A stretch of 64,000 nucleotides of DNA from Granulicella sp. dw_53. GTDB taxonomy: Bacteria > Acidobacteriota > Terriglobia > Terriglobales > Acidobacteriaceae. Below the pieces are notes generated by a model. That model ran no database searches. It had not been told where the DNA came from and was given only the letters and a program-made list of their open reading frames with translations. Below, one piece after another: positions 59,419 through 64,000 of this stretch. The stretch's first letter is position 1, and each line of letters starts with the position of its first letter. Made by a program: the position numbers and the translations under genes. The stretch covers positions 1 to 64,000 of the forward strand of contig NZ_JAAVUR010000014.1 of NCBI RefSeq assembly GCF_018449545.1, written 5' to 3'.

Positions 59419-59909
59419 ATGGATTGCGGAGTGTCGGGGAGGAGGGATTCGGAGAGGAAGGCTGCGGGGAGCAGGTCGGCGATGGAGGCTTCGACGGTGA
59501 TGCCGTTGGGGCCGGGGAAGAAGATGCGGGTGGTGGGAGTGCTGAACTCCTGGATGGTCTGGCGGCAGGCTCCGCAGGGTGGGCAGACGGCGCCGTTGAG
59601 GTTGACGACGACGATGGTGTCGAGACGGATGGAGGGTCCGTAGAGGGCGACGGCGGCGGCGATGGCAGACTGTTCAGCGCAGGTGGTGAGGCGGAAGGAG
59701 GCGTTTTCGACGTTGCAGCCGGTGAGGATGGTGTTGGGGAGGATGTTGGTTGCGGGGTCAGACGCGAGAAGGATGGCTGCTCCGACGCGGAAGTGGCTGT
59801 AGGGGGCGTGGGCGTTCAGGGCGACGGCGGCGGCGCGGTCGTTGAGGTCGGTGAGCTGGGATGGGGTGAGGGTGGGCGAGGCTTCGACCTGGGTGTCTGG
59901 AGTCGGCAT
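59415..59909 (-). CDS. cdd: Cytidine deaminase
   Basis: Deaminates cytidine and deoxycytidine to uridine forms. The 164-residue product has the zinc site TCAEQSAI (Cys, Glu) and PCGACRQTI (two Cys), the homotetrameric CDA layout. APYSHFRVGAAI and GCNVENASF precede it. ATG at 59909 is chosen by family length; the frame is open upstream without homology. First gene of the cdd-deoA-maa operon. With nupC, udk and the phosphorylases it completes pyrimidine salvage in this window. Confidence 0.94.
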   Translation of the reverse strand: MPTPDTQVEASPTLTPSQLTDLNDRAAAVALNAHAPYSHFRVGAAILLASDPATNILPNTILTGCNVENASFRLTTCAEQSAIAAAVALYGPSIRLDTIVVVNLNGAVCPPCGACRQTIQEFSTPTTRIFFPGPNGITVEASIADLLPAAFLSESLLPDTPQSI

Positions 59910-60069
59910 GATGTGTGAGGGTACCGGGTGGCAGAGGGGAAGGCAAGTGAGGTGTTGGTTGTGTCGCGGAGCGCGGGGATGAGAGGGATTTGGCAGGGCG
60001 GATGAACTTGTCGAGGCTTCGAAGCATCGTATGGGAGGCGGCGGTATGCTGCTGAGAGTATGGAGTGTT

Positions 60070-63000
60070 ATGCCGCCTGCGAAGACGAAAAAACCGGGTA
60101 AGAGCAAAGCCCAGGCGATTGCGCCAGTGGATGCGGCGGAGACTGCGCTGGGGCTGTTTCATCCGATTACGGCGCAGTGGTTTCGAGCGGTGTTTGATGG
60201 GCCGACGGCTCCGCAGGTAGAGGGGTGGCCGGCGATTGCGCGGGGGGAGTCGACGCTGATCCTGGCGCCGACCGGGACGGGCAAGACGCTGACGGCGTTT
60301 CTGTGGTGCCTGGACAAGTTAATGTTACGAACCCCGATGGATGCAGTGCGAGGGTGCCGGGTGGTGTATCTGTCGCCGTTGAAGGCGCTGGCGGTGGATG
60401 TGGAGCGGAATCTGCGGTCTCCGTTGGCGGGGATTGCGAACATGGCTGCGCGCGAGGGTGTTGCCGTGCGGATGCCGGAGATCAGCGTGCGAACGGGGGA
60501 TACTTCGCCGAAGGATCGGGCGCGGTTTGCGCGGCATCCGGGGGATATTTTGATTACGACTCCAGAGTCGCTTTATCTGTTGTTGACGAGTGAGGCGGGG
60601 GAGGGGCTGCGGTCGGTCGAGACGGTGATCGTGGATGAGATTCATGCGCTGGTGCCGAGTAAGCGCGGGGCGCATATGGCTCTGTCGCTGGAGCGGCTGG
60701 AGGCGTTGACGGGACGGCGGGTGCAGCGGATTGGCTTGTCGGCTACGCAGAGGCCGTTGGAGGAGGTGGCCAGGTTCCTCGGCGGAGCCGAGACAGGGGA
60801 GAGGCAGGGATTAGGGGTTAGGGATCAGGGGTTAGCGGGCTTGGGGGATGGGGTTGATGGAAATGTAACCGATGCTGTTGCAGGATTGCCTGAGAGTGTT
60901 GAGCCTGGTGTCGGGATTGATGCTGTGTTGATGAGTGCAGCTAGTGATGATGGGGTGAAGCCGGATGTTGGGGTGGATGCGCCGCTGTACCGGCCGGTGA
61001 CGGTGGTAAATGCTGGGGCGAGGAAGGTGCTGGAGCTGAAGGTTGAGGTTCCGGTGGAGGATATGGCCCGGCTGGGCGAGATTGAGGAGCAGCCGAGTGG
61101 GCCTGCGAGCCAGGGGCCGAAGAGGACGAGCATCTGGCAGAGTATTCATCCGAGGCTGCTGGAGATTATTCGCGGGCGGACCTCGACGCTGATCTTTGTG
61201 AATGCGCGGCGGATCGCGGAGCGGCTGGCTGGTGCGCTAAATGAGCTGGCGGGCGAGCCGATTGCGCGGGCGCACCATGGGTCGTTGGCTGCGGTGCAGC
61301 GGACGGAGATTGAAGAGTTGCTGAAGGCGGGGAAGATCAAGGCGCTGGTGGCGACGAGCTCGCTGGAGCTGGGGATCGATATGGGAGCGATCGATCTGGT
61401 GATTCAGATTGAGGCTCCGCCGAGCGTGGCGAGTGGGATGCAGCGGATCGGGCGGGCGGGGCACTCGGTGGGGATGCCTTCGGCGGGAATTATCTTTCCG
61501 AAGTATCGTGCAGATTTGATTGCGTGCGCGGCGGTGACGCGGGCGATGCATGAGGGGCATGTGGAGTCCACGCGGTTTCTGCGGAATCCACTGGATGTGC
61601 TGGCGCAGCAGATTGTGGCGGTGATTGCGCATCCTCCGCTTGGCGTGGTGGACGCGGAGCTGCGAAGGAAGCACGCCAGCAGCGAGGAGGAGAGTCCGGG
61701 GATCAGTTATGAGGCTCTATTTGCGTTGGTGCGAGGGGCGGCTCCGTTTGCGGGGTTGGGGCGCGGGATGTTCGATGGGGTGCTGGATATGCTGGCGGGG
61801 AGGTATCCGTCGGATGAGTTCGCGGAGCTGAGGCCGAGGATTACGTGGGACCGGACGAAGAACTGGATCACGCCGCGACAGGGGGTGAAGCGGATCGCGA
61901 TTCTGAATGGCGGGACGATTCCAGATCGGGGTTTGTATGGCGTGTTCCTGGCTGGAGAGAGAAGCAAGCCGATTCGGGTGGGTGAGCTGGATGAGGAGAT
62001 GGTCTTCGAGAGCCGGACGGGGGATACGTTTATCCTCGGCGCTTCGACGTGGCGGATCGATGAGATTACGCATGACCGGGTGCTGGTGACGCCCGCGCCG
62101 GGCGAGGCGGGCAAGATGCCGTTCTGGCATGGAGACCAGGCGGGGCGGCCACTGGAGTTCGGACGAAGGATCGGAGCGCTGGTGCGAGAGCTGCGCGATA
62201 TGCCACGCAGTGTGGCGATAGCTCGATTGACGACGGAGCACGATCTGGAGCCGGGTGCCGCTGAGAATGCTTTGCGGTATCTGGCGGATCAGGAGCTGGC
62301 TACGGTAGTGGTTCCGGACGATCGCAACATCGTGATTGAACGGGTGCGGGACGAGTTGGGGGATTGGCGGGTGTGTGTGCTGACGCCGTTCGGAAGCAGG
62401 ATTCATGCTCCCTGGGCGATGGCGATTACGGCGAAGCTGCGGGCGAGTGGCGGGAGCAGCGACGTCGAAACGATGTGGAGCGAGGATGGGTTTGTGCTGC
62501 GGTTTCCGGAGAGCGATACGCCGCCGGATGTCGAGGCGGTGATGCTGGAGCCGAATGAGGCGGCGGAGCTGGTGCTGCGGCAGTTGGGATCGACGGCGCT
62601 GTTTGCGGCGAAGTTCCGGGAGAGTGCTTCGCGGGCGCTGTTACTGCCGAGGCGCCGGGCGGACGGGCGAACTCCGTTGTGGCAGCAGAGAAAGAGGGCG
62701 TATGACCTGCTGAGTGTCGCGAGCCGGTATGCGAGTTTTCCGATTTTGCTGGAGGCTTACCGGGAGTGTCTGCGGGATGTCTTCGATATGCCGGCGCTGA
62801 TGGAGACACTGCGGGCGATTGGGAGCCGCAGCCTGCGGGTGCATACGGTGGACTCGCGGACGCCGAGTCCGTTTGCTTCGGCGTTGTTGTTCAGTTATGT
62901 CGCGAACTACATCTATGACGGAGATGCTCCGCTGGCGGAGAGGCGAGCGCAGGCACTGTCGATCGATCAGGACCAGTTGCGGGAGTTGATGGGTGATGCG

Positions 63001-64000
63001 GATCTGCGGGAGCTGCTGGATCTGGCGGCGATCGAGGAGACGGAGGAGCAGTTGCAGTGCCTGGTGGAGAGTTACAAGGCGCGGAACATGGATGGTGTGC
63101 ACGATCTGTTGTTACGGCTGGGGGATCTGACGCGGGTGGAGCTGTTGCGTCGATGTGTAACGGAAGAGGTTGCAGATGCTGTCGCCAAACTGATGCGTGC
63201 GCGGCGGGTGCTGGAGGTTCAGGTTGCGGGAGAGAGACGATTGATCGCGGTGGAGGATGCGGCGCGATATCGGGATGCCGTGGGGATTCCGTTGCCGCCG
63301 GGGTTGCCGGGAGCGTTTCTGGAGGAGTCGCCGGAGGCGATGGTGGATCTGGTGCGGCGTTTCGCGCGGACGCATGGGCCTTTTACGACGCATGAGGCCG
63401 CTGCGCGATTTGGTTTGCCAGCGGCGAGTGTGGAGGCGGTGTTGCAGCGGCTGGTGCAGGCGGGTCGGGTGGTGGAGGGTGGGTTTAGGCCGGGCGGGGT
63501 GCATCGGGAGTGGTGTGATGTGGAGGTACTGCGGGCGGTTCGGCGCAAGTCGCTGGCGAGGTTGCGGAAGGAGGTCGAACCGGTGGAGCAGCGGGTGTTG
63601 GCTCGGCTGCTGACGCGCTGGCAGGGGGTGGTGCAGCCAAGGCGGGGGCTGGATGCGCTGCTGGATGTGATCGAGAATTTGCAAGGCGCTCCGCTGCCGG
63701 CTTCGGTGTTGGAGACGGAGATTCTGCCGGCTCGGGTGGTGGGATATAAGAGCGCCGATCTGGACATGCTGGTGGCGGCGGGCGAGGTGGTTTGGGTGGG
63801 GTTCGATGCGATTGGGGAGAGGGATGGGAGGGTCGGGCTTTATCTTGCGGAGAGGTTGCCTGTGCTTTGGCGGGGTTCGGAGGGTGGAGCGGTTGCGGGG
63901 GCTTCGAAGGAGGAGGCGATTGTTGCGTTCTTGAAGGGGCGAGGCGCTTCGTTCTTTCAGGATTTACATGATGGGATTGGTGGCGGCTATCCGGGGGAGA
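60070..64000 (+). CDS. lhr: Lhr-family ATP-dependent helicase (3' end outside window)
   Basis: A large DNA helicase of the Lhr family, incomplete: 1310 codons are present. Walker A APTGTGKT at residues 66-73, DEIH at 189-192, SAT at 224-226, then the second RecA domain with SIWQSIHPRLLEIIRGR, STLIFVNARR, ATSSLELGIDMGAIDLV and QRIGRAGH, as in Lhr. A winged-helix and Lhr-core region follow (QGVKRIAILNGGTIPDRG, GAST(W)RI). Residues about 241-305 are an extra low-complexity segment between the SAT motif and the second RecA domain. The ATG at 60070 has GGAG four bases before. Involved in repair; the C-terminal part is missing only because the window stops. Confidence 0.92.
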   Translation, partial: MPPAKTKKPGKSKAQAIAPVDAAETALGLFHPITAQWFRAVFDGPTAPQVEGWPAIARGESTLILAPTGTGKTLTAFLWCLDKLMLRTPMDAVRGCRVVYLSPLKALAVDVERNLRSPLAGIANMAAREGVAVRMPEISVRTGDTSPKDRARFARHPGDILITTPESLYLLLTSEAGEGLRSVETVIVDEIHALVPSKRGAHMALSLERLEALTGRRVQRIGLSATQRPLEEVARFLGGAETGERQGLGVRDQGLAGLGDGVDGNVTDAVAGLPESVEPGVGIDAVLMSAASDDGVKPDVGVDAPLYRPVTVVNAGARKVLELKVEVPVEDMARLGEIEEQPSGPASQGPKRTSIWQSIHPRLLEIIRGRTSTLIFVNARRIAERLAGALNELAGEPIARAHHGSLAAVQRTEIEELLKAGKIKALVATSSLELGIDMGAIDLVIQIEAPPSVASGMQRIGRAGHSVGMPSAGIIFPKYRADLIACAAVTRAMHEGHVESTRFLRNPLDVLAQQIVAVIAHPPLGVVDAELRRKHASSEEESPGISYEALFALVRGAAPFAGLGRGMFDGVLDMLAGRYPSDEFAELRPRITWDRTKNWITPRQGVKRIAILNGGTIPDRGLYGVFLAGERSKPIRVGELDEEMVFESRTGDTFILGASTWRIDEITHDRVLVTPAPGEAGKMPFWHGDQAGRPLEFGRRIGALVRELRDMPRSVAIARLTTEHDLEPGAAENALRYLADQELATVVVPDDRNIVIERVRDELGDWRVCVLTPFGSRIHAPWAMAITAKLRASGGSSDVETMWSEDGFVLRFPESDTPPDVEAVMLEPNEAAELVLRQLGSTALFAAKFRESASRALLLPRRRADGRTPLWQQRKRAYDLLSVASRYASFPILLEAYRECLRDVFDMPALMETLRAIGSRSLRVHTVDSRTPSPFASALLFSYVANYIYDGDAPLAERRAQALSIDQDQLRELMGDADLRELLDLAAIEETEEQLQCLVESYKARNMDGVHDLLLRLGDLTRVELLRRCVTEEVADAVAKLMRARRVLEVQVAGERRLIAVEDAARYRDAVGIPLPPGLPGAFLEESPEAMVDLVRRFARTHGPFTTHEAAARFGLPAASVEAVLQRLVQAGRVVEGGFRPGGVHREWCDVEVLRAVRRKSLARLRKEVEPVEQRVLARLLTRWQGVVQPRRGLDALLDVIENLQGAPLPASVLETEILPARVVGYKSADLDMLVAAGEVVWVGFDAIGERDGRVGLYLAERLPVLWRGSEGGAVAGASKEEAIVAFLKGRGASFFQDLHDGIGGGYPGE
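60807..60831 (+). repeat. Telomere-like G-quadruplex motif inside lhr
   Basis: Four G-runs of 3, 4, 3 and 4 with loops ATTA, TTA and ATCA, a canonical G4-forming pattern that also resembles TTAGGG repeats. It lies in frame within the low-complexity insert of the helicase. Function unknown. Confidence 0.6.

Noticed and set aside
1..64000. tRNA, rRNA, tmRNA, RNase P or phage/integrase genes
   Set aside because: I looked for T-loop (GGTTCGAATCC-like) sequences, rRNA landmarks and recombinase motifs and found none.

Overview
The window is about 64 kb of high-GC bacterial DNA with no tRNA, rRNA or CRISPR array that I can see. The gene mix points to a soil Acidobacteriota (Terriglobia, in the Granulicella/Edaphobacter/Terriglobus range). 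It has Tat-exported TIM-barrel and Gfo/Idh/MocA proteins, pectin-side-chain enzymes (rhamnogalacturonan acetylesterase, GH105-type hydrolase), a PEP-CTERM protein, GTP-dependent PEP carboxykinase, a standalone 2-oxoglutarate dehydrogenase E1, OpgC and a bacteriophytochrome. The taxon is an inference from gene content, not from a marker-gene comparison.

Layout. 1-7 kb: 3' end of mutL, closed by a MITE-like insertion; a Tat-exported sugar isomerase-like protein; a cupin; a large low-complexity GGYAGK-repeat protein; cmk; a cold-shock gene. 7-17.5 kb: an exported protein, sucA, a Gfo/Idh oxidoreductase, an MFS exporter, a PEP-CTERM gene behind a sigma-54 type promoter, a candidate small RNA, and pckG. 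17.7-26.6 kb: polysaccharide-related genes (double SGNH esterase, pgm, a collagen-like surface protein with inserted binding modules, GH105 hydrolase), interrupted by a low-GC two-gene PIN-nuclease module. 26.6-29.2 kb: a phosphorelay cluster (HPt, receiver, hybrid kinase). 29.5-38.7 kb: a deoxyhypusine-synthase-like gene, pncB, an S1/P1 nuclease, three acyltransferases including an ornithine-lipid pair, uridine kinase, purine nucleoside phosphorylase, and an HxlR regulator with a visible operator followed by a DoxX-like gene. 38.7-43.7 kb: a BNR-repeat protein coupled to a MoaD/ThiS-like protein, then an ECF sigma / anti-sigma / two HEAT-repeat operon. 43.8-50.9 kb: a PAS histidine kinase, a bphO-bphP pair, a Rieske oxygenase, a membrane protein and a NupC nucleoside transporter. 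51-56.3 kb: an FkbM methyltransferase, a frameshifted exported gene, an SDR-TetR pair and opgC. 56.4-64 kb: nsrR with a globin gene behind a near-ideal NsrR-type operator, a sugar acetyltransferase with deoA and cdd, and an incomplete lhr-type helicase.

How the genes work together. Nucleoside salvage recurs (nupC, cdd, deoA, udk, PNP, pncB, S1/P1 nuclease). Pectin use is represented by the esterase and GH105 genes. NO defence is represented by nsrR plus globin. Light sensing is represented by bphO/bphP, where the phytochrome lacks its own kinase domain.

The least explained items are the low-GC PIN-plus-partner pair (19.2-20.5 kb), the minus-strand small RNA (15.46-15.57 kb), the BNR/MoaD-like pair whose sulfur-carrier-like protein carries three residues after its GG, a 76-bp two-hairpin repeat with compensatory changes between copies, and the MITE at the end of mutL. 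None is demonstrated to be a new system. They are the places where the sequence shows structure that known families do not fully explain.
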